Shown one piece after another: positions 7,325 through 17,249 of a stretch of 64,000 bases of DNA. Position numbers and translations under genes: made by a program. The stretch is taken from assembly GCF_946886105.1 (NCBI RefSeq), contig NZ_CAMPHV010000010.1:1-64000 (forward strand). Reading direction: 5' to 3'. The notes under the pieces were generated by a model. It saw nothing but the letters and a program-made list of their open reading frames with translations, was not told the DNA's origin and searched no databases. Position 1 is the first letter of the stretch, and each line of letters starts with the position of its first letter. The stretch is from an uncultured Pseudomonas sp. Lineage in GTDB: Bacteria > Pseudomonadota > Gammaproteobacteria > Pseudomonadales > Pseudomonadaceae.

Positions 7325-9025
7325 CTAAAACAGAAAATACCGCTGCGCCATCGGCAGTACGTCCGCCGGTTCGCACCAGAGCAGCTGGCCGTCCGCCTTG
7401 ACCTGATAATTCTGAGCATCGACCTCGATGCTCGGCAGGTAGCCGTTGTGGATCAGGTCGGTTTTCTGCACCTCGCGGCAGCCTTTGACCACGCCGATCT
7501 GCTTCTTCAACCCAAGCTGTTCGGGCACGCCCGCGTCCAGCGCCGCCTGGCTGATAAAGGTCAGGCTGCTGGCGTGCAGGCTGCCGCCGAAGCTGCCGAA
7601 CATCGGCCGGTAGTGCACTGGTTGTGGCGTGGGGATCGAGGCGTTGGCGTCGCCCATCAGGCTGGCGGCGATCACGCCGCCCTTGAGGATCAGGGTCGGT
7701 TTGACGCCGAAAAACGCCGGGCGCCAGAGCACCAGGTCGGCCCATTTACCGACTTCGATCGAGCCCACTTCGTGGCTGATGCCGTGGGTGATCGCCGGGT
7801 TGATGGTGTACTTGGCGATATAGCGCTTGGCGCGGAAGTTGTCGTTGCCCGGCGCGTCTTCGGCCAGAGCGCCGCGCTGCTTTTTCATCTTGTCGGCGGT
7901 CTGCCAGGTGCGGGTGATCACCTCGCCGACGCGGCCCATGGCCTGGCTGTCGGAGCTGATCATCGAGAAGGCGCCGAGGTCGTGGAGAATATCTTCCGCC
8001 GCAATGGTCTCGCGGCGGATGCGGCTTTCGGCAAAGGCCACGTCCTCGGCAATGCTCGGGTCGAGGTGATGGCAGACCATCAGCATGTCCAGATGCTCGT
8101 CGATGGTATTGCGGGTGAACGGCCGGGTCGGGTTGGTCGAGGACGGCAGCACATTCGGGAAGCCGCAGGCCTTGATGATGTCCGGCGCATGGCCGCCGCC
8201 GGCGCCCTCGGTGTGATAGGTGTGGATGGTGCGGCCCTTGAAGGCGGCCAAGGTGGTCTCGACGAAACCGGACTCGTTGAGCGTGTCGGTGTGGATCGCC
8301 ACCTGCACATCGTACTGATCGGCCACGCTCAGGCAGTTATCGATCGCCGCCGGGGTGGTGCCCCAGTCCTCGTGCAGCTTGAGGCCGATGGCGCCGGCCT
8401 TGACCTGCTCGATCAAGGGCTCGGGCAGCGAGGCGTTGCCCTTGCCGGTAAAGCCCAGGTTCATCGGGAAGGCGTCGGCGGCTTGCAGCATGCGCATCAT
8501 GTGCCACGGGCCCGGCGTGCAGGTGGTGGCATTGGTGCCGGTGGCAGGTCCCGTGCCGCCGCCGATCATGGTGGTCACCCCACTCATCAGCGCCTCTTCG
8601 ATCTGCTGCGGGCAGATGAAATGGATATGGCTGTCGATACCGCCAGCGGTGAGGATCATGCCCTCGCCGGCGATCACCTCGGTGCCGGCACCGATGGCGA
8701 TGGTCACGTCCGGCTGGATGTCCGGGTTGCCGGCCTTGCCGATGGCGGCGATGCGGCCGTTCTTCAGCCCGACGTCGGCCTTGACCACGCCCCAGTGGTC
8801 GAGAATCAGCGCGTTGGTGATCAGGGTGTCGACCACGGCGGCCGCACAGAGCTGGCTCTGGCCCATGCCGTCGCGGATCACCTTGCCACCACCAAATTTC
8901 ACTTCTTCGCCGTAGGTGGTGAAGTCTTTCTCCACTTCGATCCATAGCTCGGTATCGGCCAGGCGCAGTTTGTCGCCGACGGTGGGGCCGAACATATCGG
9001 CGTAGGCTTGGCGGGAAATTTTCAT
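7325..9025 (-). CDS. ureC: Urease alpha subunit (catalytic)
   Basis: This 566-residue protein is the nickel-containing catalytic subunit that hydrolyses urea to ammonia and carbamate. It begins [20 protein letters not shown], the usual urease alpha start. The metal-site histidines are in [14 protein letters not shown], the lysine that becomes carbamylated to bridge the two nickels is in [12 protein letters not shown], and the active-site flap histidine region is [22 protein letters not shown]. Length is as expected for the family. The start at 9025 was chosen over 9061 because it matches the conserved N-terminus. It is the last gene of the ureD-ureA-GNAT-ureB-ureC cluster, separated from ureB by 93 bp holding a palindromic repeat. 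Nickel insertion needs UreEFG, which are not in this window. Confidence 0.98.
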   Translation of the reverse strand: MKISRQAYADMFGPTVGDKLRLADTELWIEVEKDFTTYGEEVKFGGGKVIRDGMGQSQLCAAAVVDTLITNALILDHWGVVKADVGLKNGRIAAIGKAGNPDIQPDVTIAIGAGTEVIAGEGMILTAGGIDSHIHFICPQQIEEALMSGVTTMIGGGTGPATGTNATTCTPGPWHMMRMLQAADAFPMNLGFTGKGNASLPEPLIEQVKAGAIGLKLHEDWGTTPAAIDNCLSVADQYDVQVAIHTDTLNESGFVETTLAAFKGRTIHTYHTEGAGGGHAPDIIKACGFPNVLPSSTNPTRPFTRNTIDEHLDMLMVCHHLDPSIAEDVAFAESRIRRETIAAEDILHDLGAFSMISSDSQAMGRVGEVITRTWQTADKMKKQRGALAEDAPGNDNFRAKRYIAKYTINPAITHGISHEVGSIEVGKWADLVLWRPAFFGVKPTLILKGGVIAASLMGDANASIPTPQPVHYRPMFGSFGGSLHASSLTFISQAALDAGVPEQLGLKKQIGVVKGCREVQKTDLIHNGYLPSIEVDAQNYQVKADGQLLWCEPADVLPMAQRYFLF

Positions 9026-9035
9026 CAAGTGTCTT

Positions 9036-9117
9036 CCTGTAGGGTGCGCCATGCGCACCATTGCTATCCGCGTTGTCCCTGGTGCGCGCAGTCTAGGCGG
9101 CCCCGCGACACCCTACG
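9036..9117. repeat. Palindromic intergenic repeat between ureB and ureC (GTAGGGTGCGCC family)
   Basis: The block begins TGTAGGGTGCGCCATGCGCACC and closes with GCGACACCCTACGA, so its ends are inverted copies (GTAGGGTG / CACCCTAC). The inner arms GGTGCGCA / TGCGCACC add pairing. A related block occurs at 57467-57526. It fills nearly the whole ureB-ureC gap. Confidence 0.75.
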
Positions 9118-9118
9118 A

Positions 9119-9424
9119 TCACAGGTCGCCCATCACCCGCCCGGCAAAACCGAACACCCGGCGCTGCCCGGCCAGTTCGACCAGCTCGACTTCGCGCGAC
9201 TGCCCCGGCTCGAAGCGCACCGCGGTGCCGGCCGGGATATTCAGGCGCATACCTCGCGTGCTCGCCCGATCAAACGTCAGCGCGTCGTTGGTCTCGAAGA
9301 AGTGGTAATGCGAGCCGACCTGGATCGGCCGGTCGCCGCTATTGGCCACCGTCAGGGTCAAGGTGCGGCGACCGACGTTGAGTTCGATCTCGCCGTCCTG
9401 GATCTGGTATTCGCCGGGAATCAT
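9119..9424 (-). CDS. ureB: Urease beta subunit
   Basis: This 101-residue structural subunit begins [19 protein letters not shown] and contains the characteristic [26 protein letters not shown] and [29 protein letters not shown] segments. It assembles with UreA and UreC in the urease holoenzyme in the cytoplasm. Full length for the separate-subunit type. Its ATG at 9424 overlaps the stop of the upstream acetyltransferase gene by 4 bases (ATGA type), which indicates translational coupling. Nothing is unusual in the sequence. Confidence 0.97.
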   Translation of the reverse strand: MIPGEYQIQDGEIELNVGRRTLTLTVANSGDRPIQVGSHYHFFETNDALTFDRASTRGMRLNIPAGTAVRFEPGQSREVELVELAGQRRVFGFAGRVMGDL

Positions 9425-9936
9425 CGTGGGCTCCTCTGTTCGGGCAGGATCAATTGCATAAAGGTCAGGTCCAACCAGCGCTCGAATTTGCGCCCCACCT
9501 GCGGCATTTGCCCGGTGACGACGAAGCCAAGACGCTGATGCAGGCGAATCGAGCTGGAGTTCTCCGCTTCGATCGCCGCGATCATCACATGCAGATCGGC
9601 GGTGCGAGCGCGCTCGATCAGCGCCTGCATCAGCCGTAGGCCGAGACCCTGGCCGCGTTGATCGCGGCGCACGTAGACCGAGTGTTCGACGGTATGGCGA
9701 AAGCCTTCGAAGCTGCGCCAGGTGCCGTAGCTGGCGTAGCCGAGCACCTCGCCCGCGTCGAGCGCGACCAGCACCGGAAAGCCCTGAGCCTGGCGTTCGA
9801 GCAGCCAGGCGCGGCGGTTGGCCAGGTCCACCAGGGTTTCGTTCCAGATCGCCGTGGTGTTCTGCACCGCATCGTTATAGATGGCCAGAATGCCGGGCAG
9901 ATTCGCCTCGTCCGCGTCGAGGATCGAATAATTCAT
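9421..9936 (-). CDS. GNAT N-acetyltransferase (phosphinothricin/methionine sulfoximine type) inside the urease cluster
   Basis: This 171-residue GNAT enzyme has the acetyl-CoA pyrophosphate-binding motif in [22 protein letters not shown] (the R/Q-x-x-G-x-G/A core) and the phosphinothricin acetyltransferase family pattern: a start like [29 protein letters not shown] and an end like [43 protein letters not shown]. It lies between ureA (3-bp gap) and ureB (4-bp overlap), so it is part of the urease operon. As I recall, P. aeruginosa has the same arrangement (PA4866), and that protein acetylates methionine sulfoximine and sulfone. Likely role: detoxifying glutamine synthetase inhibitors under nitrogen-limited growth. 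The substrate is inferred from the family. Confidence 0.88.
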   Translation of the reverse strand: MNYSILDADEANLPGILAIYNDAVQNTTAIWNETLVDLANRRAWLLERQAQGFPVLVALDAGEVLGYASYGTWRSFEGFRHTVEHSVYVRRDQRGQGLGLRLMQALIERARTADLHVMIAAIEAENSSSIRLHQRLGFVVTGQMPQVGRKFERWLDLTFMQLILPEQRSPR

Positions 9937-9939
9937 GGC

Positions 9940-10242
9940 TCAGGCGATCGGCTGATGCACGGTCACCAGCTTGGTGCCGTCGGGGAAGGTCGCCTCGACC
10001 TGGATCTCCGGAATCATTTCCGGGATGCCTTCCATCACCTGGTCGCGGGTCAGCAGCGTAGTGCCGTAGTGCATCAGCTCGGCCACGCTTTGGCCGTCGC
10101 GGGCGCCTTCGAGCAGGGCGGCGGAGATATAGGCCATGGCCTCCGGGTAGTTGAGCTTCACGCCGCGGGCCAGGCGCCGTTCGGCGACCAGGCCGGCGGT
10201 GAAGATCAGCAGTTTGTCCTTTTCGCGGGGCGTCAGGTCCAT
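9940..10242 (-). CDS. ureA: Urease gamma subunit
   Basis: This 100-residue subunit begins [23 protein letters not shown] and includes [21 protein letters not shown] and [36 protein letters not shown], which are diagnostic for urease gamma. It is full length. It follows ureD by only 2 bases and precedes the acetyltransferase by 3 bases, so it is in the middle of a tightly packed operon. It forms the cytoplasmic holoenzyme with UreB and UreC. Confidence 0.97.
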   Translation of the reverse strand: MDLTPREKDKLLIFTAGLVAERRLARGVKLNYPEAMAYISAALLEGARDGQSVAELMHYGTTLLTRDQVMEGIPEMIPEIQVEATFPDGTKLVTVHQPIA

Positions 10243-10244
10243 GT

Positions 10245-11084
10245 TCAGGTGCTCCAGATTCTTGGGGGAACGGCCTCGCGGCCGAGCAGGGCGGGGCGCA
10301 GCAGGCGCCAGAGTTCGATCAGCCAGGCGCGTGCGTGCAGCGCCTCATTGGCCAGGCAGCGGGCTACCAGCAGGCCGGGCAGTTGAGTCAGGTCGCCGCG
10401 CACCGCGCTGGCTACTGTACGACAGCGTTCGAGCAGTTCGGCATCAATCTCGCCGCTGATCAGCAGCGTGGCGAACACCGGTTGGCCGCCCAGGCCGATC
10501 GGCGAGTCGAGCAGGCCGTCGCCGCCGACCACGCGCTGGCGTTCGAGCCAGAGCAGCTGGCCGTCGCGGCGGATATCCAGGTGCGCCTGGAAGTGGCCGG
10601 CATCGAAGCGTTCGCCGCTGGCCGGGCGCCCGAGGGCGATCATGTCCCAATACAGCAGCTTGGCGTCGCCGAGTAGTTCGATTTCGGTCCGTAGCTCGGC
10701 CTGGGCGCCCGCGTAGACGATGGTTTCCTGGGGCAGCCATTCGAGGGTGGCGCCGGCTTCGACGCGTAGCTTGAGGCTCTGCTGGGCCGGGCCGGCGGCG
10801 CGGTACCACTTGGCCGCGCCGGGGCTGGTCAGCTGCGCCCAGGCGCCGCAGCCGACCGTGGCCGAAATATCCAGGCGGTCGCCACCGGCGATGCCGCCAG
10901 GCGGGTGGACGATGATGTGTTGACACACCTGCGGCCCTTCGCCGTACAGGTGCTTTTGCACCCGCAACGGACCCTTGTGGCGGCGCAGGGTCGGCCGTGT
11001 ACAGTCGCCGTCGCGGCCATAGCCCAGCTCCAGCTCGGCATGCCAACTGGGGGTGAACAAGGCGGTGGGGGCGGGTGCGTTCAT
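10245..11084 (-). CDS. ureD: Urease accessory protein UreD (UreH)
   Basis: This 279-residue accessory protein is required for activating the urease apoprotein; UreD binds UreABC and recruits UreF and UreG for carbamylation and nickel delivery. Recognisable segments are [58 protein letters not shown] near the N-terminus, [11 protein letters not shown] in the middle, and [14 protein letters not shown]. Length is normal. It is the first gene of the ure cluster, and its start at 11084 lies about 110 bp from urtE, a gap occupied by a palindromic repeat. No separate promoter was recognised, so it may be transcribed from the urt side. Confidence 0.95.
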   Translation of the reverse strand: MNAPAPTALFTPSWHAELELGYGRDGDCTRPTLRRHKGPLRVQKHLYGEGPQVCQHIIVHPPGGIAGGDRLDISATVGCGAWAQLTSPGAAKWYRAAGPAQQSLKLRVEAGATLEWLPQETIVYAGAQAELRTEIELLGDAKLLYWDMIALGRPASGERFDAGHFQAHLDIRRDGQLLWLERQRVVGGDGLLDSPIGLGGQPVFATLLISGEIDAELLERCRTVASAVRGDLTQLPGLLVARCLANEALHARAWLIELWRLLRPALLGREAVPPRIWST

Positions 11085-11095
11085 AGAGTCTTTTC

Positions 11096-11186
11096 GTAGG
11101 GGTGGATGACGCTTTATCCATCCACCAGTTGTTAGCGCAATGGTGGATGAGCAGAGCGTCGGCTACGCGCCCCGATCCACCCTACA
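11096..11186. repeat. Palindromic intergenic repeat between urtE and ureD (GTGGATGA/ATCCACC family)
   Basis: The block contains alternating copies of GGTGGATGA and ATCCACC, beginning GTAGGGGTGGATGACGC and ending GATCCACCCTAC. A related short copy is at 22211-22242. It occupies most of the urtE-ureD gap and could form hairpins in the transcript. Confidence 0.7.
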
Positions 11187-11193
11187 GTGAGTC

Positions 11194-11892
11194 TCAGATC
11201 GCCACCAGGCCGCGCACGCCATCGGCTTCCATGGTCTCGCCACGGCCCTGCTGGACGATCTCGCCGCGGCTCATCACCAGGTACTGGTCGGCCAGTTCGG
11301 CGGCGAAGTCGTAGAACTGCTCGACCAGCAGGATCGCCATGTCGCCGCGCTCGGCGAGCTTCTTGATCACCGCACCGATCTCCTTGATCACCGAGGGCTG
11401 GATGCCTTCGGTGGGTTCGTCGAGGATCAACAGGCGCGGCTGGCTGGCCAGGGCGCGGCCGATGGCCAGCTGTTGTTGCTGGCCACCGGACAGGTCGCCG
11501 CCGCGGCGTTGCTTCATCTCTTTCAACACCGGGAACAGTTCGTAGATAAATTCCGGCACGACCTTGGCCTGGCTGCCGGGAAAGCGTGACAGGCCCATCA
11601 GCAGGTTTTCCTCCACCGTCAGGCGGCCGAAGATTTCCCGCCCTTGCGGCACGTAGGCGATGCCCGCATGTACGCGCTGGTGCGGCTTGAACGCGGTGAT
11701 CGGCTGGCCTTCCCAGTTCACAACGCCCTCTTTGGCCGGCAGCAGGCCCATCAGGCATTTCAGCAGGGTGGTTTTGCCCACGCCGTTACGGCCGAGCAGG
11801 CAAGTGACTTCGCCGACCTTGGCCTCGAACGACAGGCCGCGAAGGATATGGCTGCCGCCGTAGTATTGATGGAGTTGTTGGACTTGCAGCAT
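11194..11892 (-). CDS. urtE: Urea ABC transporter ATP-binding protein UrtE
   Basis: This 232-residue ABC ATPase of the LivF type has Walker A GRNGVGKTT at about residues 34-42, the signature LSGGQQQQLAIGRALA, and Walker B LLILDEPTEGIQP. It energises high-affinity urea import with UrtD, the permeases UrtB and UrtC and the binding protein UrtA. The LivF-like fold combined with location next to UrtD and urease supports UrtE rather than a branched-chain amino-acid transporter. Transcription runs on the minus strand from urtA towards ureC. A REP pair fills the gap to urtD. Confidence 0.95.
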   Translation of the reverse strand: MLQVQQLHQYYGGSHILRGLSFEAKVGEVTCLLGRNGVGKTTLLKCLMGLLPAKEGVVNWEGQPITAFKPHQRVHAGIAYVPQGREIFGRLTVEENLLMGLSRFPGSQAKVVPEFIYELFPVLKEMKQRRGGDLSGGQQQQLAIGRALASQPRLLILDEPTEGIQPSVIKEIGAVIKKLAERGDMAILLVEQFYDFAAELADQYLVMSRGEIVQQGRGETMEADGVRGLVAI

Positions 11893-11929
11893 GTTCAGGT
11901 TCTCAATTCTGTGGGGGTTGGAAGGCCCT

Positions 11930-11997
11930 CATCGCGAGCAAGCTCGCTCCTACAGGTCAGCGCTGTCCATGTAGGAGCGAGCTTGCTCGCGATCCGT
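11930..11997. repeat. REP pair, GTAGGAGCGAGC family, between urtD and urtE
   Basis: Two inverted copies face each other: ATCGCGAGCAAGCTCGCTCC-TAC and GTAGGAGCGAGCTTGCTCGCGAT. This is the abundant Pseudomonas REP in a head-to-head (BIME-like) pair. It is the only copy of this family I saw in the window. Confidence 0.85.
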
Positions 11998-12002
11998 GGT
12001 AC

Positions 12003-12850
<848 letters not shown>

Positions 12851-12854
<4 letters not shown>

Positions 12855-13930
12855 TGCTTGTCTCCCTTTTTCAGCAGGCCGATCACGCCCTTGGGCAGAA
12901 ACAGCGTGACCACGATAAACAGCAAGCCCAAAGCGAACAGCCAGTACTCGGGGAAGGCCACGGTGAACCAGCTCTTCATGCCATTGACCAAACCGGCGCC
13001 GAGCAAGGGACCGATCAGCGTGCCGCGCCCGCCGAGGGCGACCCAGACGGCGGCTTCGATGGAGTTGGTCGGCGACATTTCGCTGGGGTTGATGATGCCG
13101 ACCTGCGGCACGTAGAGCGCGCCGGCCAGACCGCAGAGCACTGCGCTCAGCACCCAGATAAACAGCTTGTAGCCGCGTGGGTCGTAGCCGCAGAACATCA
13201 GGCGGTTTTCCGCATCGCGCAGCGCGGTGAGCACCCGGCCGAACTTGCTGCGCGCCAGCCGCCAGCCCAGATACAGGCTGCCCACCAGTAGCGCCACGGT
13301 CGCGAGGAACAGCACCGCGCGGGTGTGCGCTGCGGTGATGTCGAAGCCGAGAATCGTGCGGAAGTTGGTAAAGCCGTTATTGCCGCCGAAGCCGGTTTCG
13401 TTGCGAAAGAACAGCAGCATGCCGGCGAACGTCAGGGCCTGGGTCATGATCGAGAAGTACACGCCCTTGATCCGCGAGCGGAAGGCGAAAAAGCCGAACA
13501 CCAGGGCCAGCAAGCCGGGCGCCAGCACCACCAGGCACATGGCCCAGAGAAAACTCGAGGTGCCGTACCAATACCAGGGCAGTTCGGTCCAAGCGAGAAA
13601 ACTCATGAATGCCGGCAGGCCATCCCCGGCGCTTTGACGCATCAGATACATACCCATGGCATAGCCGCCGAGGGCGAAGAACAGGCCGTGGCCGAGCGAC
13701 AGCAGGCCGGCATAACCCCAGACCAGGTCCAGCGCCAGCGCGACTATGGCGTAGCAGAGAATCTTGCCGACCAGGGTCAGGGTGTAGGCGGATACGTGCA
13801 GGACGTTGTCCGCCGGCAGTAGATGCAGCAGCGGCATGCTCAGCAGCACGGCCAGGGTTACGCCGAGGGCGATGGCGGTGAGTTTTGGGCCGGCTTTCTG
13901 CGCGGCCGTAATGGCGAGTGGCTGGTTCAT
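12851..13930 (-). CDS. urtC: Urea ABC transporter permease UrtC
   Basis: This 359-residue LivM-like permease has about ten hydrophobic segments. It begins with a short polar stretch (MNQPLAITAAQKAGPK) and contains LDLVWGYAGLLSLGHGLFFALGGYAMGMYLMR, the conserved permease loop, and LAGALYVPQVGIINPSEMSPTNSIEAAVWVALGGRGTLIGPLLGAGLVNG, typical of UrtC. It pairs with UrtB to form the membrane channel. It overlaps urtD by 4 bases; the gap to urtB (13931-14090) holds a palindromic repeat. Confidence 0.95.
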
Positions 13931-13964
13931 GCGCGGCCGTCCTGATGCTGGGCGATGGCTGGTC

Positions 13965-14037
13965 CGTAGGGCGGGTAAAACGCGCCGAACAGGCTGAACG
14001 GCGACCGCGTATTGGCGGGTTTCACCCGCCCTACGGC
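13965..14037. repeat. Palindromic repeat between urtB and urtC (GTAGGGCGGGT family)
   Basis: The ends are inverted copies: CCGTAGGGCGGGTAAAACGC on the left and GGGTTTCACCCGCCCTACGG on the right. A short copy of the same family, GTAGGGCGGGTGCAACCCGCC, lies at 7299-7319 after the zinc-finger gene. Confidence 0.8.
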
Positions 14038-14090
14038 TGCTCCAGAATCAGCCAATGATCGGCAGAGGGTGGGGTGTCGGTCGATACTCA

Positions 14091-15662
14091 TCAGTCGATC
14101 ACCCGGCCTTTCAATGCGAACAGACCTTGCGGGCGCTTCTGAATAAACAGAATGATCAGCGCGAGGATAAGGATCTTGCCGAGTACGGCGCCGATCTGCG
14201 GTTCGAGAATCTTGTTGGCGATGCCGAGGCCGAAGGCGGCCATGACGCTACCGGCTAGCTGGCCGACGCCGCCGAGCACCACCACCAGGAAGGAGTCGAT
14301 GATATAGCTCTGCCCGAGGTCCGGGCCGACGTTGCCGATCTGGCTCAGGGCCACGCCGCCGAGGCCGGCGATACCCGAGCCGAGACCGAACGCGAGCATG
14401 TCCACCCGCCCGGTCGGCACACCGCAGCAGGCCGCCATATTGCGGTTCTGCGTCACCGCGCGGACGTTTAGGCCGAGGCGGGTCTTGTTCAGCAGCAGCC
14501 AGGTCAACACCACGACGAACAGCGCGAAGCCGATGATCACGATGCGGTTGTACGGCAACACCAGGTTCGGCAGCACCTGAACGCCGCCGGAGAGCCAATA
14601 GGGGTTGGCTACTTCGACGTTCTGCGCGCCGAACAGCACGCGCACCAGCTGGATCAGAATCAGGCTGATGCCCCAGGTCGCCAGCAAGGTTTCCAGCGGG
14701 CGGCCATACAGGTGGCGGATCACCGTGCGTTCCAGGGCCATGCCGACGGCCGCGGTGACGAAGAACGCCACCGGCAGCGCCACCAGTGGGTAGAACGCCA
14801 GGGCCTCGGGGGCCAGGCGTTGGAACATCAACTGCACCATATAGGTGGAATAGGCGCCGAGCATCAGCATCTCGCCATGGGCCATATTGATCACCCCGAG
14901 TAGGCCGAAGGTGATCGCCAGGCCGAGAGCGGCCAGCAGCAGAATCGAGCCCAGCGACAGACCGCTAAAGGCCTGGCCGAGCAGTTCGCCGACCAGCAGC
15001 TTGCGCTTGACCTGGGCCAGGCTGGTTTCAGCGGCGGTGCGCACCGCCTCGTCCTGTTCCACGGCCGGGTCGAGCAAAGCTTCGAGGCGGGTGCGGGCCA
15101 GCGGGTCGCCGGTTTCGCCGAGCAGGCGCACAGCGGCCAGGCGGATCGCCGGGTCGGCATCGGCCAGTTGCAGGTTAGCCAGGGCCAGGCTCAGGGCATC
15201 GCGTACAGCCTGGTCTTGTTCGCCGGCGACCCGGGCATTGAGCATCGTCAGCTGCGCCGGTTTGGCGCTTTTCTGCAAGTGCTGGGCGGCGGCCAGACGC
15301 ACGCCTGCGTCCTCGGCGAGCAACTGATGGCTGGCCATGGCGGTGCTTATAAGCCCACGCAGGCGGTTATTCAGGCGCAATTTGCGCGGGGTGCCGACAG
15401 GTGCGGCAGCTCCTTCGATGGCCTGGTAGCGGCCGTCGATTTCGATAAATGGCGTCTTGTCGCTATCGGCGGCGACGCGACCTTGTTGCAGCGCTTCGAG
15501 CAGCGGCAGGCGCTCGGCATCCGGAGCGGCGGCCCAGCTTTCCAGCAGCTTGGCCTGTTTGGACGAGCTGGCGGCGGCGAAGTCGGCGGCATCGCCGGCA
15601 TGGCTGGCGAGCGGCAGCAGCATCAGCAGAATCAGGAAAAATCGGTGCAAGGCAGTGGGCAT
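14091..15662 (-). CDS. urtB: Urea ABC transporter permease UrtB, with long N-terminal exported domain
   Basis: This protein of about 523 residues is the LivH-like permease of the urea importer. Its first 20-25 residues form a signal peptide (MPTALHRFFLILLMLLPLASHAGDA). About 200 residues of helical, alanine-rich repeats follow (units such as AVRDALSLALANLQLADADPAIRLAAVRLLGETGDPLARTRLEALL, HEAT-like). The membrane permease domain starts at about residue 230: LGQAFSGLSLGSILLLAALGLAITFGLLGVINMAHGEMLMLGAYSTYMVQ. The ATG at 15662 was chosen because it begins the signal peptide; the frame extends to 15845 through a REP element and was rejected. The extra exported domain is common in UrtB of proteobacteria; its role is unclear. 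Confidence 0.93.
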   Translation of the reverse strand: MPTALHRFFLILLMLLPLASHAGDAADFAAASSSKQAKLLESWAAAPDAERLPLLEALQQGRVAADSDKTPFIEIDGRYQAIEGAAAPVGTPRKLRLNNRLRGLISTAMASHQLLAEDAGVRLAAAQHLQKSAKPAQLTMLNARVAGEQDQAVRDALSLALANLQLADADPAIRLAAVRLLGETGDPLARTRLEALLDPAVEQDEAVRTAAETSLAQVKRKLLVGELLGQAFSGLSLGSILLLAALGLAITFGLLGVINMAHGEMLMLGAYSTYMVQLMFQRLAPEALAFYPLVALPVAFFVTAAVGMALERTVIRHLYGRPLETLLATWGISLILIQLVRVLFGAQNVEVANPYWLSGGVQVLPNLVLPYNRIVIIGFALFVVVLTWLLLNKTRLGLNVRAVTQNRNMAACCGVPTGRVDMLAFGLGSGIAGLGGVALSQIGNVGPDLGQSYIIDSFLVVVLGGVGQLAGSVMAAFGLGIANKILEPQIGAVLGKILILALIILFIQKRPQGLFALKGRVID

Positions 15663-15720
15663 ATCAGAAACCTTGGGACTACAGCGCAAGCCCCCTCGCC
15701 GAGGCGGAAAAAGGGCGTTA

Positions 15721-15778
15721 ACCGTAGCCCGGATGCAATCCGGGGATAGCAGCTCCCCGGATTGCATCCGGGCTACGA
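15721..15778. repeat. REP pair (GTAGCCCGGATGCAATCCGGGG) between urtA and urtB
   Basis: Two nearly exact inverted copies face each other: GTAGCCCGGATGCAATCCGGGG on the left and CCCCGGATTGCATCCGGGCTAC on the right, with a short centre. The transcript would fold into a stable hairpin just 3' of urtA. This is the same family as the arrays around the RAYT gene at 52.5-53.1 kb. Confidence 0.88.
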
Positions 15779-15784
15779 AGTCGC

Positions 15785-17053
15785 TTAGTTCGACTTCACC
15801 GCGTAATCCGGCTTTTTGTCGTTGCCTTCGATATACGGGCTCCACGGCTGGGCGCGGATCGGGCTGCTGGTTTCCCAGACCACCGAGAACTGACCGTCGT
15901 CCTGGATCTCACCGATCATCACCGGCTTGTGCAGGTGGTGGTTGGTCTTGTCCATGGTCAGGGTGTAGCCGCTCGGTGCGGCGAAGGTTTGCCCGGCGAG
16001 TGCTTCGCGAACCTTGTCGACATCGGTGGTGCCGGCTTTTTCGACCGCCTGGGCCCACATGTTGATACCGACGTAGGTGGCTTCCATCGGGTCGTTGGTC
16101 ACCGCCTTGTCGGCGCCCGGCAGGCTCTTGGCCTTGGCGTAGGCCTTCCACTTGTCGACGAACGCGGTGTTGACCGGGTTTTCCACCGACTGGAAGTAGT
16201 TCCAGGCGGCCAGATGGCCGACCAGCGGCTTGGTGTCGATGCCGCGCAGTTCTTCCTCGCCGACCGAGAAGGCCACGACCGGTACATCGGTGGCTTCCAG
16301 GCCCTGGTTGGCCAGTTCCTTGTAGAAGGGTACGTTGGAGTCGCCGTTGACCGTGGAGATCACCGCGGTCTTGCCGCCGGCGGAGAATTTCTTGATGTTG
16401 GCGACGATGGTTTGATAGTCGCTATGACCGAAGGGGGTATAGACCTCTTCGATGTCCTTCTCGGCCACGCCCTTGGAGATCAGGAACGCGCGCAGGATCT
16501 TGTTGGTGGTGCGCGGGTAGACGTAGTCGGTGCCGAGCAGGAAGAAGCGCTTGGCGGCGCCGCCATCTTCGCTCATCAGGTACTCGACCGCCGGAATCGC
16601 CTGCTGGTTCGGCGCCGCGCCGGTATAGAAGACGTTCGGCGACAGCTCTTCGCCTTCGTACTGCACCGGATAGAACAGCAGGCCGTTGAGCTCTTCGTAA
16701 ACTGGCAATACGGATTTACGCGAGACCGAGGTCCAGCAGCCGAAGGTTACCGCGACCTTGTCCTGAGTCAGCAACTGACGCCCCTTCTCGGCGAACAGCG
16801 GCCAGTTGGAAGCGGGGTCGACCACGACCGGTTCGAGTTGCTTGCCGAGTACGCCGCCCTTGGCATTGATCTCGTCGATGGTCATCAGCGCCATGTCTTT
16901 CAGCGAGGTTTCCGAGATGGCCATGGTGCCGGACAGCGAGTGGAGGATGCCGACCTTGATGGTTTCGGCGGCCTGCACGGTGAAGGGGAACAAGCCGCTG
17001 AGCAGCAGGGCGCTGGCGGCGATAGTCGATTTCAGCAGGGGACGGCGTTTCAT
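15785..17053 (-). CDS. urtA: Urea ABC transporter periplasmic urea-binding protein UrtA
   Basis: This 422-residue exported binding protein starts at ATG 17053, giving the signal peptide MKRRPLLKSTIAASALLLSG...VQAAET. The mature part begins TIKVGILHSLSGTMAISETSLKDMALMTIDEINAKGGVLGK, the classic UrtA/FmdD-type start. FGCWTSVSRKSVLPVYEELNGLLFYPVQYEGEE and the C-terminal MTMDKTNHHLHKPVMIGEIQDDGQFSVVWETSSPIRAQPWSPYI (first residues abridged) are also UrtA hallmarks. It captures urea in the periplasm and delivers it to UrtBC. It is the first gene of the operon, preceded by a sigma-54-type promoter and a candidate NtrC site, consistent with nitrogen control. A REP hairpin follows the gene. Confidence 0.96.
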   Translation of the reverse strand: MKRRPLLKSTIAASALLLSGLFPFTVQAAETIKVGILHSLSGTMAISETSLKDMALMTIDEINAKGGVLGKQLEPVVVDPASNWPLFAEKGRQLLTQDKVAVTFGCWTSVSRKSVLPVYEELNGLLFYPVQYEGEELSPNVFYTGAAPNQQAIPAVEYLMSEDGGAAKRFFLLGTDYVYPRTTNKILRAFLISKGVAEKDIEEVYTPFGHSDYQTIVANIKKFSAGGKTAVISTVNGDSNVPFYKELANQGLEATDVPVVAFSVGEEELRGIDTKPLVGHLAAWNYFQSVENPVNTAFVDKWKAYAKAKSLPGADKAVTNDPMEATYVGINMWAQAVEKAGTTDVDKVREALAGQTFAAPSGYTLTMDKTNHHLHKPVMIGEIQDDGQFSVVWETSSPIRAQPWSPYIEGNDKKPDYAVKSN

Positions 17054-17106
17054 TGTTATGGCTCCGTGCGCAACTGTTGGGTGGGACCTAAAGGTCGTCA
17101 GTCCAA

Positions 17107-17124
17107 TGGCAGCATCCGTGCCAA
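17107..17124 (-). promoter_or_regulatory. Sigma-54 (RpoN) -24/-12 promoter for urtA
   Basis: On the minus strand the sequence reads TTGGCACGGATGCTGCCA. The consensus is TGGCAC-N5-TTGCW; here it is TGGCAC-N5-CTGCC, with the invariant GG and GC dinucleotides at the correct 10-base spacing. A start site about 12 bases downstream would give an untranslated leader of about 40 bases before the urtA ATG at 17053. Nitrogen-regulated urea transport genes commonly use RpoN with NtrC, which supports the call. Confidence 0.72.
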
Positions 17125-17188
17125 TCAACGCAAGGGCTTGGTTTAGATGGTTTTTTTCATTTAGGGCGGCAATCGCTCGAGGTTCTGG

Positions 17189-17205
17189 TGCGCCGCTTTG
17201 GTGCG
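17189..17205. promoter_or_regulatory. Candidate NtrC binding site upstream of urtA
   Basis: TGCGCC-N5-GGTGCG is a symmetric match to the NtrC consensus TGCACC-N5-GGTGCA, differing at one mirrored position in each half. It lies about 65-80 bases upstream of the sigma-54 promoter, a usual distance for an enhancer-type activator. A half-site TGCACC follows at 17241-17246. Binding is inferred from sequence only. Confidence 0.5.
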
Positions 17206-17249
17206 CCCGTCACGCCGAAGTGCGTTCCGGGTCGCATGGCTGCACCAAT

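Noticed and set aside
7448..8947. 499-residue open frame on the plus strand opposite ureC
   Set aside because: It is the mirror of a strongly coding gene in GC-rich DNA; the protein is rich in His, Gly, Asp and Val with no family motif.
15663..15845. Upstream extension of urtB
   Set aside because: The extra codons read through a REP pair and into the end of urtA; the ATG at 15662 starts a good signal peptide.
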